Shown piece by piece: positions 1 to 7,339 of a stretch of DNA of 33,303 bases (within the stretch, counting starts at the first letter, position 1; each line of letters begins with the position of its first letter). The translations under genes and the position numbers were made by a program. The stretch comes from CAZPXF01 sp964590945 (GTDB taxonomy: Bacteria > Bacillota > Clostridia > Lachnospirales > Lachnospiraceae): positions 1 through 33,303 of the forward strand of contig CAZPXF010000013.1 in the NCBI GenBank assembly GCA_964590945.1, in the 5' to 3' direction. The notes below the pieces were generated by a model, which ran no database searches, was not told where the DNA came from, and was given only the letters and a program-made list of their open reading frames with translations.

Positions 1-210
1 GTCACGGCAGAAAAGATCGCTGCAAGTGCAATCACGGCCGATAAGATTGTTTCCGGGGCGGTCACAACGGATAAGCTGGCAGCGAGTGCGGTTACCGCTG
101 ATAAGATCGCTGCAAACGCTGTTACGGCCGACAAAATTGCTGCGAACGCAGTGACAGCCGGGAAGATAGCAGCAAGTGCGGTCACAGCGGCTAAAATTGA
201 TGTAGATGAC
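1..210 (+). repeat. Seven 30-nt (10-residue) coding repeats in the tail fibre
   Basis: Seven consecutive in-frame 30-nt units encode variants of VTADKIAASA, with V/I-T-x-x-K-I/L in every unit. Units diverge at the DNA level but keep exact length. Repeats of this kind form the rod part of phage tail fibres and tip proteins. The array continues off the left edge, so the total copy number is unknown. Confidence 0.85.
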
Positions 211-1683
211 TTGTTTTCACAGAACATCACCGCCACAAACCTACATATTACCGGCGACAGCACTTTTGATGGCACGTTGAATGGTGCGACGGGGAGTTTT
301 AGCGGTGCGATAAGCGCAAGTTCTTTAAGTGTAAGAGAATATAACACCAATCTGTATACCGATTCAGACGGCACACATGGAGAATACGCAACAGTTATTG
401 AAACAAGAGTTGTCGATTCCGATACGGGAGCGCGGTACATAGAAGCATATATGGGTACAATGCAAACGAACATAACCTATGATGCCGGAGCGTATATCAT
501 TTGCGCTAACTATTCCACGGCCAGCACAACTGAGGATATATTGACTTTAAATGCAGATAGAGTTGTTATAAATTCCATTGAAGAAGATGTGTACATATTA
601 GGCGGACTTATTACGGAAGGTGGTATTAGTGCTAATTGGGGGGATATCAATGTTAGTAATGGAAGTGTTTACGCCAACTCAGCATCTATGGGCACGGAGT
701 GTCGGTTGAAAGCGACCTCGGGAGCCGGATCGATATATCTATATTCTCAGGCAAGCTCAACAGGCGATAGGGGGATCTGGGGATCAAATGCTTCCGGAAC
801 TGCCTCATCTATACTAAGCGTTAATAGTAGTAATACGGTGACATTAAACGGCCATGCCTCAAGTGATTTGGCGTTGAGTGGCGGAACCCTTACTGGAGAT
901 GTAGTTTTATCAGAATCCTCTGCGGAGGGTAAGAGAATATCCATAAATAACGGCACATATGAAGTTGGCCTCCATGTTGGATCGGGTGGCGTAAATCATG
1001 GACTATATGATTTTTCGAGCAGTCTCAATTCGTGGATTATTTACAGAGAAAGTAGCACACAAGCATTTATACCAAGTGCATTGACGGTGACATATGGAAT
1101 TGATTGTCAGGCCGTATATATAACCGGAGATATCATCCGAAAGAAAGCAAGTAATACCAGCAATGTAAATCTGGGTTCATCAACCTATCCATTTTATGAC
1201 CTATATCTTAATCATTGCGTATACTATAAAAGTCCGCCGACCGGTTCGGGCACAGCGGCGTATTTTAACTCAAATGGGGCGATTGTAAAGTACAGTTCCG
1301 ACAGGCGATTGAAAAACAGTATCGCTCCGGTTACGGATGAATTGCTGGACCCAAACAGATTATATGATCTGCCAGTTTATCAGTATAAGTACAACAACGA
1401 TGTCCTGGAAACAGGTGATGACCTGTACGATAAACTGGTTATCGGAATTATGGCGGATGAGGTTGATACAATCTATCCGACCGCATGTGCTTATGACTCG
1501 GAAGGTGTTCCGACAGGATGGAACGGCAATGTGCTGCTCCCTGCGATGCTAAAGCTTATTCAGGATCAGAAAAATCAGATGGATATTTATTTGGCACAAA
1601 TAGAAACACTCTATCGTCAGCTTGCAGAAGTAAATGAAAATATAGCAGTATTACAAAACCAATTACAGGCGGCGTCGTCATAG
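1..1683 (+). CDS. Phage tail fibre/tip protein with C-terminal S74 intramolecular chaperone (5' partial)
   Basis: The frame is open from the first base to the stop at 1681-1683, giving 560 visible residues; the N-terminus is outside the window. The order is a 10-residue AVTADKIA-type repeat rod (visible residues 1-70), a Ser/Thr/Gly-rich beta-rich middle, and a C-terminal peptidase S74 domain. That domain carries the hallmark SDRRLK motif (Ser at codon 1297, Lys at codon 1312), which matches the Ser/Lys pair used for autocleavage in endosialidase-type chaperones, followed by a C-terminal helical coiled coil. In this family the domain drives trimerisation of the fibre and then cuts itself off. 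The protein probably binds the host surface. Direct evidence for the family is strong; the receptor is unknown. Confidence 0.9.
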   Translation, partial: VTAEKIAASAITADKIVSGAVTTDKLAASAVTADKIAANAVTADKIAANAVTAGKIAASAVTAAKIDVDDLFSQNITATNLHITGDSTFDGTLNGATGSFSGAISASSLSVREYNTNLYTDSDGTHGEYATVIETRVVDSDTGARYIEAYMGTMQTNITYDAGAYIICANYSTASTTEDILTLNADRVVINSIEEDVYILGGLITEGGISANWGDINVSNGSVYANSASMGTECRLKATSGAGSIYLYSQASSTGDRGIWGSNASGTASSILSVNSSNTVTLNGHASSDLALSGGTLTGDVVLSESSAEGKRISINNGTYEVGLHVGSGGVNHGLYDFSSSLNSWIIYRESSTQAFIPSALTVTYGIDCQAVYITGDIIRKKASNTSNVNLGSSTYPFYDLYLNHCVYYKSPPTGSGTAAYFNSNGAIVKYSSDRRLKNSIAPVTDELLDPNRLYDLPVYQYKYNNDVLETGDDLYDKLVIGIMADEVDTIYPTACAYDSEGVPTGWNGNVLLPAMLKLIQDQKNQMDIYLAQIETLYRQLAEVNENIAVLQNQLQAASS

Positions 1684-1723
1684 ATGCGGGCTGTTTTTAA
1701 TAAAAAGATAGGAGGACAACATT

Positions 1724-1978
1724 ATGTCAGAAACATTAACATTTAAGGATTCCATCACGCGGACAGGCTATACGACGATCAACGGGAAAAGAGTTGTGCA
1801 GCATACCTGTACGATCAACGCGGATGCTCCGGAGACCATTGCAGTGAACTCAACGAAGTTGGATCGCGAACTCTACAAAGCAAACCGGGATATTTGCCGG
1901 GCGGATATTGCAGAGTTTGAGGACGGAGCCTATGAGCTTCAGGATCAGTATCTTGCACAGAAGGAGGAAACAGAATAA
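1724..1978 (+). CDS. Small phage protein, unknown function
   Basis: An 84-residue acidic protein starting at ATG 1724 behind a clear AGGAGG site (around 1711). It has no signal peptide or membrane segment. The C-terminal half is rich in charged residues and probably helical. It sits directly after the tail fibre and overlaps the next start (TAATG, stop and ATG sharing one base), so the two are translationally coupled. Genes at this position in Firmicute phages often serve the tail or baseplate, but I do not recognise a family, so no function is assigned. Confidence 0.7.
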   Translation: MSETLTFKDSITRTGYTTINGKRVVQHTCTINADAPETIAVNSTKLDRELYKANRDICRADIAEFEDGAYELQDQYLAQKEETE

Positions 1979-2385
1979 TGAAAATGACGTATTCAGAACT
2001 CACGGAAAGACATACAGTTCTACTGGCAGTGGGCAAACTTACCCTGCCGAGAAAGGTTTCTGTGGCAATTTCAAGAAACATTGTAAAACTTGAAAATGAA
2101 CTGAAGATTTACAGTGAACAGGATAAGGACATCGCTGAACGGTACGCGGCAAAGGACGAAAAGGGCGAATTTGTTTTGGAAAATAACGCATTTACCTTTG
2201 AAAGCATGGAAAAGAAAGGGCTTTTTATCAGCGAGAGAAAGGAGCTTGGCGAAACCGGGATTGAAATCGATATTTTAACGTTCAAGGCTTCGGAGCTTGA
2301 CCGGTGTGAAGAGGTGGAGCGATATGATATTCTCACGCCGGTTCAGGAGGCGTCTCTTGCATGGATGATTGACTATGAAGAATAA
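1978..2385 (+). CDS. Small phage protein, possibly DUF1617-like
   Basis: A 135-residue soluble protein coupled to the upstream gene through a one-base overlap. The N-terminal segment (MKMTYSELTE, then a region ending in ISRNIVKLENELK) and an acidic C-terminus resemble small phage proteins grouped as DUF1617, which lie between tail and lysis genes. That match is from memory and weak. No catalytic motif is visible. It probably belongs to the tail/lysis transcript. Confidence 0.65.
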   Translation: MKMTYSELTERHTVLLAVGKLTLPRKVSVAISRNIVKLENELKIYSEQDKDIAERYAAKDEKGEFVLENNAFTFESMEKKGLFISERKELGETGIEIDILTFKASELDRCEEVERYDILTPVQEASLAWMIDYEE

Positions 2386-2399
2386 ATGGGGTGAGTAAT

Positions 2400-2669
2400 A
2401 TGGAGACGATCATAGCATCTGTGATAACTGGTGTGGTTGGCATCCTGGTATGCATGATCAACAACTATTTCCAGCAGCGATCGGTTAAGAAACAAAACGG
2501 TGAAACGGTCGCCCTTATTGACTATAAACTATCAGAGCTCACAAAAAGGGTAGACAAGCATAATAATGTCGTGGAGCGCACGTACAAGCTTGAAGAGGAA
2601 GGGAAAGTCATGCAGGAACAGATCAGGGTGGCAAATCATAGAATTAAAGATTTGGAAGAAAAGGAGTGA
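2400..2669 (+). CDS. Phage membrane-anchored coiled-coil protein, holin-associated
   Basis: The protein has 89 residues from ATG 2400. That start is preferred over GTG 2391 because the GGGGTGAG stretch (2388-2395) then sits at ribosome-site distance. Residues 3-23 form one hydrophobic membrane segment, followed by a charged coiled coil (about 35-89) containing EQIRVANHRIKDLEEKE, a pattern common in small proteins just upstream of phage holins. It is comparable in role to XhlA/Rz-like partners, but that is inference. The stop overlaps the ribosome site of the holin gene. Confidence 0.75.
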   Translation: METIIASVITGVVGILVCMINNYFQQRSVKKQNGETVALIDYKLSELTKRVDKHNNVVERTYKLEEEGKVMQEQIRVANHRIKDLEEKE

Positions 2670-2674
2670 TATCA

Positions 2675-2911
2675 ATGAAAGACAGAGATTGGACAGAATG
2701 GTTAAAGTGCGCAGGAATTCGGGCGATTAAGACAATTGCTCAGGCAGCTATCGCAACAATCGGCACGGCGGCCGCTATGGGAGATGTAAACTGGAAATAC
2801 GTTGTGTCGGCTTCGGTACTGGCCGGAGTGCTATCGTTATTAACAAGCATTGCGGGGCTGCCGGAGGTGGAAAGTTGCGCCGGCGCAACAGAGGGATTAG
2901 ATGGCGAATAA
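2675..2911 (+). CDS. Phage holin, r1t type
   Basis: A 78-residue membrane protein. ATG 2675 is chosen over the in-frame GTG 2666 because AAGGAG at 2661-2666 gives an 8-nt spacing. It carries the r1t-holin pattern: a charged N-terminus with WTEWLKCAGIRAIKT, then AIATIGTA, a GDVNW turn, and a second hydrophobic helix ending in LTSIAGLPEVE. Two transmembrane helices are visible. Holins of this family accumulate in the cytoplasmic membrane and open holes that release or activate the endolysin. The amidase endolysin follows about 380 nt downstream. Confidence 0.88.
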   Translation: MKDRDWTEWLKCAGIRAIKTIAQAAIATIGTAAAMGDVNWKYVVSASVLAGVLSLLTSIAGLPEVESCAGATEGLDGE

Positions 2912-2916
2912 TCTTC

Positions 2917-2945
2917 TTGATACAGTAAATAAACCATGATAATAT
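2917..2945 (+). promoter_or_regulatory. Promoter of the holin-like toxin mRNA
   Basis: TTGATA (2917-2922), a 17-nt spacer and TAATAT (2940-2945). It places the start of the toxin message near 2952. A hairpin, CATTCTC/GAGAATG, precedes the toxin ribosome site and could restrict its translation. Confidence 0.6.
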
Positions 2946-3010
2946 AAAAAACAGAACAACCGTGTTACAGGGTGGATGGCCTCATTCTCAAGAGAATGGG
3001 GGTGATGCCT

Positions 3011-3100
3011 ATGAGAAATCATTTTGATTTTAAGGATTTAATGACCTTTGGTCTTTTCCTTTTGGCATTGCTTACATTCGTGTTTACGTTTTGTAAGTAG
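3011..3100 (+). CDS. Holin-like toxin peptide of a type I toxin-antitoxin system
   Basis: A 29-residue peptide (starts MRNHFDFKDLMTFGLF, ends TFVFTFCK) with a single hydrophobic helix. ATG 3011 is preceded by GGGGGTG at good spacing; an in-frame ATG at 3005 is possible but too close to it. Sequence and layout match the putative holin-like toxin family, relatives of the Bacillus TxpA/BsrG type, which insert into the membrane. Its own promoter lies at 2917-2945, and a convergent promoter downstream would make an antisense RNA covering the 3' end. It sits inside the prophage lysis module. Such modules usually stabilise the prophage; that role is inferred. Confidence 0.75.
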   Translation: MRNHFDFKDLMTFGLFLLALLTFVFTFCK

Positions 3101-3107
3101 TTTTACA

Positions 3108-3193
3108 TAGAAAAACCACCCTTCAAAGTCTTGGCGGACTGGGTGGAATTTCAATTTTCATTTTGGTCAACCACTTTGGCGGTTGTTCTTTAT
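3108..3193 (-). ncRNA. Predicted antisense antitoxin RNA
   Basis: A minus-strand promoter at 3200-3228 would start an RNA near 3193. Read leftwards it passes a small hairpin (AACCGCC/GGTT, around 3169-3184) and ends at a terminator whose arms are CCACCC and GGGTGG (3141-3146 with 3116-3121), followed by five T. The roughly 85-nt RNA would pair with the 3' untranslated end of the toxin message, the classical type I arrangement. The ends are estimates from promoter and terminator positions. Confidence 0.6.
3169..3190 (+). terminator. Probable terminator of the toxin mRNA
   Basis: A weak hairpin with AACC and GGTT arms (AACCACTTTGGCGGTT) is followed by a T-rich run. It would end the plus-strand toxin message so that it overlaps the antisense RNA by about 80 nt. 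Confidence 0.4.
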
Positions 3194-3199
3194 ATTTGT

Positions 3200-3228
3200 A
3201 TTATATGACAAGTAAAAGAGAATATCAA
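3200..3228 (-). promoter_or_regulatory. Promoter of the antisense antitoxin RNA
   Basis: On the minus strand: TTGATA (3228-3223), exactly 17 nt, then TATAAT (3205-3200). This is the best-matching sigma-A promoter seen in the prophage part and it faces the toxin gene. Confidence 0.65.
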
Positions 3229-3286
3229 CATGAATTTTTTGGAGAGGGCGAGTGATCGTCCTGTTTTTATGGAAGGAGATTAAAAT

Positions 3287-4216
3287 ATGTTATCTATTAT
3301 TACAAAACTTGCAAAATCAATCAGCCACGGCGGGTCACGCAAGACCTCGCAGATCAAGTACATTGTTATCCATTACACAGGAAACAAGACGGATACGGCA
3401 AAGGGTAACGCGAACTATTTTGCAACGTCAAACACAAGAGCGGCCGGAGCGCATTACTTTGTGGATGAGACAAGCATTTACCAATCCATCAAAGATACGC
3501 TGATTGCATGGGCGGTCGGCGGCAGTAAATACGCGGACTGCGGGTCAAGCGGAGGTGGAAAATACTATGGCAAGTGCACAAATACAAATTCGGTCAGCAT
3601 TGAGATGTGCTCCACTGGAGGAGCAATTTCGGGCGCAACGATCGAGAATGCGGTCGATCTGACAAAGAGCCTTATGAAAAAATACAACATTGATGCCGAT
3701 CACGTAATCCGGCACTTTGACGTAAATGGAAAGCACTGTCCGGGGTGGTCGGGCTGGTACGGAAGCAGTCAGAGCAAATGGACGGCGTTTAAGAAAAAGC
3801 TTACATCGACGTCATCCAGCTCCTCTTCCGGAACGTCCAAGACCACAGCGGAAAAATCGGACAGCTCAAGCAAGTCCGGCAAACTGGATGTGGACGGAAG
3901 CTTTGGCTCTGCGACGGTCAAGGCGACACAGAAGTATTTTGGCACGACGCAGGATGGCGTGGTCAGTAACCAGCCGACAAGCAACCAAAAGTATCTGCCA
4001 AACGCAGTCACCGGTGCATGGGAGTTTAAGGCGTCCGGATATAAAACCGGGTCTGCGGTGATCAAAAAGCTGCAGGCAAAGATCGGCGTGACGGAAGACG
4101 GCTTGTTTGGCAAGAAGAGCGTCAAGGCGTTTCAGAAGTTCCTTGGAGTTACGCAGGACGGCTCCATGGGCCCGGCAACCGTCAAAGCGTGGCAGACATG
4201 GCTTAATAAGCAGTAA
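3287..4216 (+). CDS. Phage endolysin: N-acetylmuramoyl-L-alanine amidase with two peptidoglycan-binding repeats
   Basis: A 309-residue lysin starting at ATG 3287 behind GGAAGGAG. Residues about 20-165 form an Amidase_2 domain, a zinc amidase that cuts the bond between muramic acid and the peptide stem. Likely zinc ligands are His29 (VIHYTG), His143 (RHFDVNG) and Cys151 (KHCPGW), with Glu106 in SIEM as a candidate catalytic residue. A Ser/Thr-rich linker (about 173-200) leads to two PG_binding_1-type repeats with DGxFGxxSVKAFQ patterns. There is no signal peptide, as expected for a holin-dependent enzyme. It is the last phage gene before the attachment junction. Confidence 0.93.
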   Translation: MLSIITKLAKSISHGGSRKTSQIKYIVIHYTGNKTDTAKGNANYFATSNTRAAGAHYFVDETSIYQSIKDTLIAWAVGGSKYADCGSSGGGKYYGKCTNTNSVSIEMCSTGGAISGATIENAVDLTKSLMKKYNIDADHVIRHFDVNGKHCPGWSGWYGSSQSKWTAFKKKLTSTSSSSSSGTSKTTAEKSDSSSKSGKLDVDGSFGSATVKATQKYFGTTQDGVVSNQPTSNQKYLPNAVTGAWEFKASGYKTGSAVIKKLQAKIGVTEDGLFGKKSVKAFQKFLGVTQDGSMGPATVKAWQTWLNKQ

Positions 4217-4236
4217 CCTCCAAATATTTTTTAGTT

Positions 4237-4449
4237 CTATGGTTGCGGTGCAGATTCTTCTGTGCCAATGTCTGTTAATGTGCCGATGACTTCTTTATAA
4301 GGCATGGTGTAGCGCTGCGCCAGATACCGCATGGAAGCGGAAAGCTCTCCGTCAGGACCGCCGAACTGGGTGATGATGATCTGAGCGGCTACAGGATTAG
4401 TCTTTGTGATTTTTACCGGATATTGCAGTCTTTTTTCATAATTCCACAT
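4237..4449 (-). pseudogene. cotJC: cotJC 5' fragment (Mn-catalase-like spore coat protein) cut by the prophage
   Basis: The 70-residue frame opens with MWNYEKRLQYPVKI and contains TQFGGPDGELSAS, RYLAQRYTMP and LTDIGTEE. This is the N-terminus of CotJC, normally about 190 residues and related to manganese catalases. After GTEE the expected LAHLE continuation is replaced by SAPQP and a stop, exactly where phage sequence begins. The start is preceded by AAGGAGG, 3 nt after cotJB. The rest of cotJC should lie at the other end of the prophage, outside the window. If the phage excises precisely the gene would be restored. Confidence 0.85.
4255..4272. other. Probable prophage attachment site (attR side) within cotJC
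   Basis: The last bases that still encode the conserved DIGTEE of CotJC occupy about 4255-4272, and similarity breaks immediately to their left. The att core should be a short identity within this stretch, repeated at the far end of the prophage. The exact core cannot be set without the left junction. Confidence 0.5.
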
Positions 4450-4452
4450 AGA

Positions 4453-4725
4453 TCAGCATCCTCCTTCCTGCCACGGCCATGGCATCTGGATCCAGTTCCA
4501 GCCTTCTTTGCAGTTCCCGTCTGCGTAATCGACGATCAGAGGGCCATATTTTTTGGCATATTCCTCTAAAAGGGCGAGGCGCTTTTGGCTCACCTCGTTG
4601 AACATATCAAGCGCATTGGTATCCTGTGGATGCGTATTCAGGTACAGGTTGAGTTCATTTACGGCAAAACTGACGATGCTGACCCGGTTAAGAAGATCAG
4701 CGCGGGAACGCTTATCTGCATTCAT
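4453..4725 (-). CDS. cotJB: Spore coat protein CotJB
   Basis: 90 residues, complete. The family pattern is clear: VSFAVNELNLYLNTHP near the N-terminus, LLEEYAKKYGPL in the middle, and the aromatic C-terminal WNWIQMPWPWQEGGC. CotJB is part of the CotJABC set, which in Bacillus subtilis is made in the mother cell under sigma-E and placed in the inner coat. The start overlaps the 3' end of cotJA by 14 nt and has a strong AGGAGG site inside it. cotJC follows after 3 nt. Confidence 0.93.
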   Translation of the reverse strand: MNADKRSRADLLNRVSIVSFAVNELNLYLNTHPQDTNALDMFNEVSQKRLALLEEYAKKYGPLIVDYADGNCKEGWNWIQMPWPWQEGGC

Positions 4726-4957
4726 AGCTGTTACCTCCTGAAAAGGATGCGAGTGGTTTATAGAGTTCCGGGAAAAGAGTTCCGCGGCTCAATGCCTCCT
4801 CCAGTGGATAGGTTTTTCCCCAGCGCTGCCACGGCACATAAGCCATTGCAACAGGAAAATCACCGGAGCGGGAATGTTCCGTTCTTAACGAAGCAGATCT
4901 GCCCGGAACAGAATATTCCCGGTAAGGAGTAGGGATTGGATTTCTGTAATTTGGCAT
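4712..4957 (-). CDS. cotJA: Spore-coat-associated protein CotJA
   Basis: 81 residues. The diagnostic core is VAMAYVPWQRWGKTYPLEEAL followed closely by RGTLFPEL, as in CotJA proteins. The N-terminal 35 residues are polar and variable. Start ATG at 4957 follows AAGGGG at 8 nt. It is the first gene of the minus-strand cotJABC operon, divergent from the SEDS gene. A sigma-E promoter is expected upstream (4960-5040), but I could not identify both boxes with confidence. Confidence 0.9.
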   Translation of the reverse strand: MPNYRNPIPTPYREYSVPGRSASLRTEHSRSGDFPVAMAYVPWQRWGKTYPLEEALSRGTLFPELYKPLASFSGGNSYECR

Positions 4958-5043
4958 ATTCAGACCCCTTGAATCATATATTACAATATTACATTATGTG
5001 TGAAATGAGAATTTGTGACTGTAAATTGTGACGGAAAAGGCGC

Positions 5044-5072
5044 TGTTCAAATGAGTACCTCCGTGTTATAAT
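5044..5072 (+). promoter_or_regulatory. Candidate sigma-A promoter of the SEDS gene
   Basis: A perfect TATAAT (5067-5072) with an upstream TG (extended -10) and a weak -35, TGTTCA (5044-5049), at 17 nt. The start codon follows about 60 nt downstream. Confidence 0.5.
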
Positions 5073-5134
5073 CAATGGATAGCATATTTTGATAAAGACA
5101 ATGGACGATCGTTTTAAAGAAGGTTTTACAATCG

Positions 5135-6259
5135 ATGGCGAAGAAACAGACGAAAAAGAAAAATAAATATTTTGACAGGAATCTTTTACTGAGCGTGATT
5201 TTTCTTGTCGCTTACGGTACGGTCATGGTGTACAGTGCGAGCGTCGGGAGGAGCGGGAACGAGTATCTGAAAAACCAGATCCGGAATGTAGTGTTCGGAT
5301 TCGCGGCGCTTTTGCTATGCGCGAAGATCCCGCACCGGTTTTGGGCGCCGCTGTCACCTTATTTATATGTGATTTCATTCGGGCTGATGTTTCTTGTATG
5401 GACGCCGCTTGGGATTTCAAGCCACGGGGCGAGAAGATGGATCCAGACGCCGATCGGCCAGATGCAGCCGGCTGAGGCTGTGAAGCTGGCAGTGATCTTA
5501 TTTCTGCCATATATGATCTGCAAGATAGGGAAAAAAGCATCGAAGTTCCGGAGCATAGTTATCTATGCAATGATCGGTATCGCTGCGTCCGCAGGCGTGC
5601 TCATGATCACGGATAATCTGAGCTCGGCGCTGATCGTACTTGGGATCACGGGAATTCTGATCTTTATTGTACATCCGAAGACCGCGCCGTTTATCGCCCT
5701 GATTTCAGCGGCGCTTGCAGTTGTGCTGGCAGGAGTGCAGATGCTGGATTCTGTGATGCAGACCTCAGGCAATTTCCGGATCCGTCGTATACTTACGTGG
5801 CTCCACCCGGAGCAGTATGCGGAGAAGGAAGGTTATCAGACGATGCAGGCGCTGTATGCGATCGGTTCAGGCGGATTTTTTGGGAAAGGCCTGGGAAACA
5901 GTACGCAGAAACTGATCCTTCCGGAAGCGCAGAACGATATGATCTTTTCAATTATCTGCGAGGAGCTGGGTATTTTCGGAATGATCCTTTTGCTTGTCAT
6001 GTTTGGATATCTTCTGTATCGAATCTTGTTTATCGCACAGAATGCATCGAACGGGTACGGATCTCTTGTGGCATCGGGAGTTTTTGCACATATTGCGATT
6101 CAGGTTATCTTAAATATTGCCGTAGTAACGAATGTTATACCAAATACCGGTATTTCCCTTCCGTTTATCAGTTATGGAGGGACGTCCCTTATGTTTCTGA
6201 TGATCGAGATTGGGATCGTACTGAATATTTCCTCCGGAATAAAAGTCGAATCCTCATAA
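5135..6259 (+). CDS. ftsW: SEDS peptidoglycan glycosyltransferase (FtsW/RodA/SpoVE family)
   Basis: 374 residues with a very basic N-terminus (KKQTKKKNK) and about ten transmembrane helices. SEDS landmarks are present: YSAS after helix 1, GARRWIQ (98-104) near the second loop, the QPAEAVKL motif, the PEAQNDMIF loop with the conserved Asp268, and the C-terminal NTGISLPFISYGGTS. These proteins polymerise lipid II together with a class B penicillin-binding protein. The sequence alone does not separate FtsW (division), RodA (elongation) and SpoVE (spore cortex). It is monocistronic: own promoter upstream and terminator at 6312-6346. Confidence 0.9.
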   Translation: MAKKQTKKKNKYFDRNLLLSVIFLVAYGTVMVYSASVGRSGNEYLKNQIRNVVFGFAALLLCAKIPHRFWAPLSPYLYVISFGLMFLVWTPLGISSHGARRWIQTPIGQMQPAEAVKLAVILFLPYMICKIGKKASKFRSIVIYAMIGIAASAGVLMITDNLSSALIVLGITGILIFIVHPKTAPFIALISAALAVVLAGVQMLDSVMQTSGNFRIRRILTWLHPEQYAEKEGYQTMQALYAIGSGGFFGKGLGNSTQKLILPEAQNDMIFSIICEELGIFGMILLLVMFGYLLYRILFIAQNASNGYGSLVASGVFAHIAIQVILNIAVVTNVIPNTGISLPFISYGGTSLMFLMIEIGIVLNISSGIKVESS

Positions 6260-6311
6260 ATTTAAAGAAGATGTGAAGAAAGGTCTTTTCAATCGCAAAT
6301 AACTATGATAT

Positions 6312-6346
6312 CATGATGTAGTAATGAAAACTACATCATGTTTTTT
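6312..6346 (+). terminator. Rho-independent terminator after the SEDS gene
   Basis: A perfect 10-bp inverted repeat, CATGATGTAG (6312-6321) and CTACATCATG (6331-6340), followed by six T. Confidence 0.85.
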
Positions 6347-6418
6347 GTGCCTTAGCATGTATAGAAAGCTGATGGCGGCAGGGTTTTTAAATTGCACTGT
6401 CAACAGGAGGAATATGGG

Positions 6419-7258
6419 ATGAGTTATAAAGTTGTGATAGACAGCTGCGGAGAATTGACGCCGGAGATGAAGGCGAGCGGGCATTTTGAGACGGTTTCTC
6501 TGGAGCTTGAGATCGACGGATATTTTATACGGGACGACGAGACGTTTGATCAGGCTGATTTCCTGAGAAGAGTTGCGGAAAGTCCGAATGGACCGAAGTC
6601 CGCCTGTCCGTCGCCGGAGGAATATATGGAAGCGTTTCATTGTGATGCGGAGCGTGTGTATGCAGTTACACTCTCCGCGAAATTAAGCGGTTCTTACAAT
6701 AGTGCGGTTCTTGGGATGAATCTGTATCATGAGGAATATGGAGAGAAGGATATCTATATTTTTAATTCCCGATCGGCGTCTATCGGTGAGACATTGATCG
6801 GACTTAAGATAGAAGAGTGCGAGAATGCGGGGATGTCTTTTCCGGAGGTCGTAGATACTGTGGAGGAATATATCGAATCGCAGAATACGTATTTTGTTTT
6901 GGAGACTTTGGACACGCTCAGAAAGAACGGGCGTCTTACAGGGATCAAGGCAGTGATGGCAAACGCACTCAATATCAAGCCGGTCATGGGCTCCACGCCC
7001 GAGGGAACGATCACGCAGCTCGGACAGGCGCGCGGAATGAAGAAAGCGCTGGCTAAGATGACGGACTATGTGAAGAGCGATGCTGTGGACGTACGCGACA
7101 GGATTCTTGCCATTTCACACTGTAATAATTATAAACGTGCAGTGTATGTGCGGGATCTTCTTTTGGAGCGGCTCAATGTTAAGGATGTCTTTATTTTAGA
7201 TACAAGAGGCGTTACAAGCATGTATGCCAGCGATGGCGGGATTGTGGTTGTTCTGTAA
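6419..7258 (+). CDS. DegV family fatty-acid-binding protein (FakB-like)
   Basis: 279 residues from ATG 6419, chosen because AGGAGG (6405-6410) lies 8 nt upstream. It opens with the DegV pattern YKVVIDSCGEL, followed by SACPSPEEYMEAF and TLSAKLSGSYNSA, whose serines contact the fatty-acid carboxylate in known structures. ETLDTLRKNGR and a C-terminal alpha/beta lobe complete the domain, and the length is usual. The family presents fatty acids to a FakA-type kinase for phospholipid synthesis; no kinase gene is nearby. It is unlinked to neighbours by any overlap. Confidence 0.92.
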   Translation: MSYKVVIDSCGELTPEMKASGHFETVSLELEIDGYFIRDDETFDQADFLRRVAESPNGPKSACPSPEEYMEAFHCDAERVYAVTLSAKLSGSYNSAVLGMNLYHEEYGEKDIYIFNSRSASIGETLIGLKIEECENAGMSFPEVVDTVEEYIESQNTYFVLETLDTLRKNGRLTGIKAVMANALNIKPVMGSTPEGTITQLGQARGMKKALAKMTDYVKSDAVDVRDRILAISHCNNYKRAVYVRDLLLERLNVKDVFILDTRGVTSMYASDGGIVVVL

Positions 7259-7277
7259 ATTTGACCGATAAGAGTAT

Positions 7278-7306
7278 TAGACAAAAGCCGGAAAGTGTGG
7301 TAGACT
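7278..7306 (+). promoter_or_regulatory. Candidate promoter of the small membrane protein gene
   Basis: TAGACA (7278-7283), a 17-nt spacer and TAGACT (7301-7306). The -10 is preceded by TGTGG, a context seen again before leuS and at 8391. Confidence 0.5.
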
Positions 7307-7339
7307 GTTTTTATATTCAGTATCAAAGGAGCATGTGAA

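Larger units (their letters stand above)
1..4272. mobile_element. Prophage, right arm (tail fibre to endolysin), integrated in cotJC
   Basis: The genes run in the order typical of the late region of a Firmicute siphophage: tail fibre with S74 chaperone, small tail-associated proteins, coiled-coil membrane protein, r1t-type holin, then amidase endolysin. The endolysin stop is only 20 nt from a minus-strand remnant of cotJC, so the phage-host junction lies at about 4240-4272. The integrase and left end are outside the window. The exact boundary is inferred from where cotJC similarity stops. Confidence 0.85.

Noticed and set aside
2391..2399. GTG 2391 as start of the phage coiled-coil protein
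   Set aside because: No purine-rich site at the right distance; ATG 2400 uses GGGGTGAG at normal spacing.
4585..4932. Plus-strand open frame across cotJB and cotJA
   Set aside because: CotJA and CotJB on the minus strand have unmistakable family motifs and ribosome sites; the opposite frame does not.
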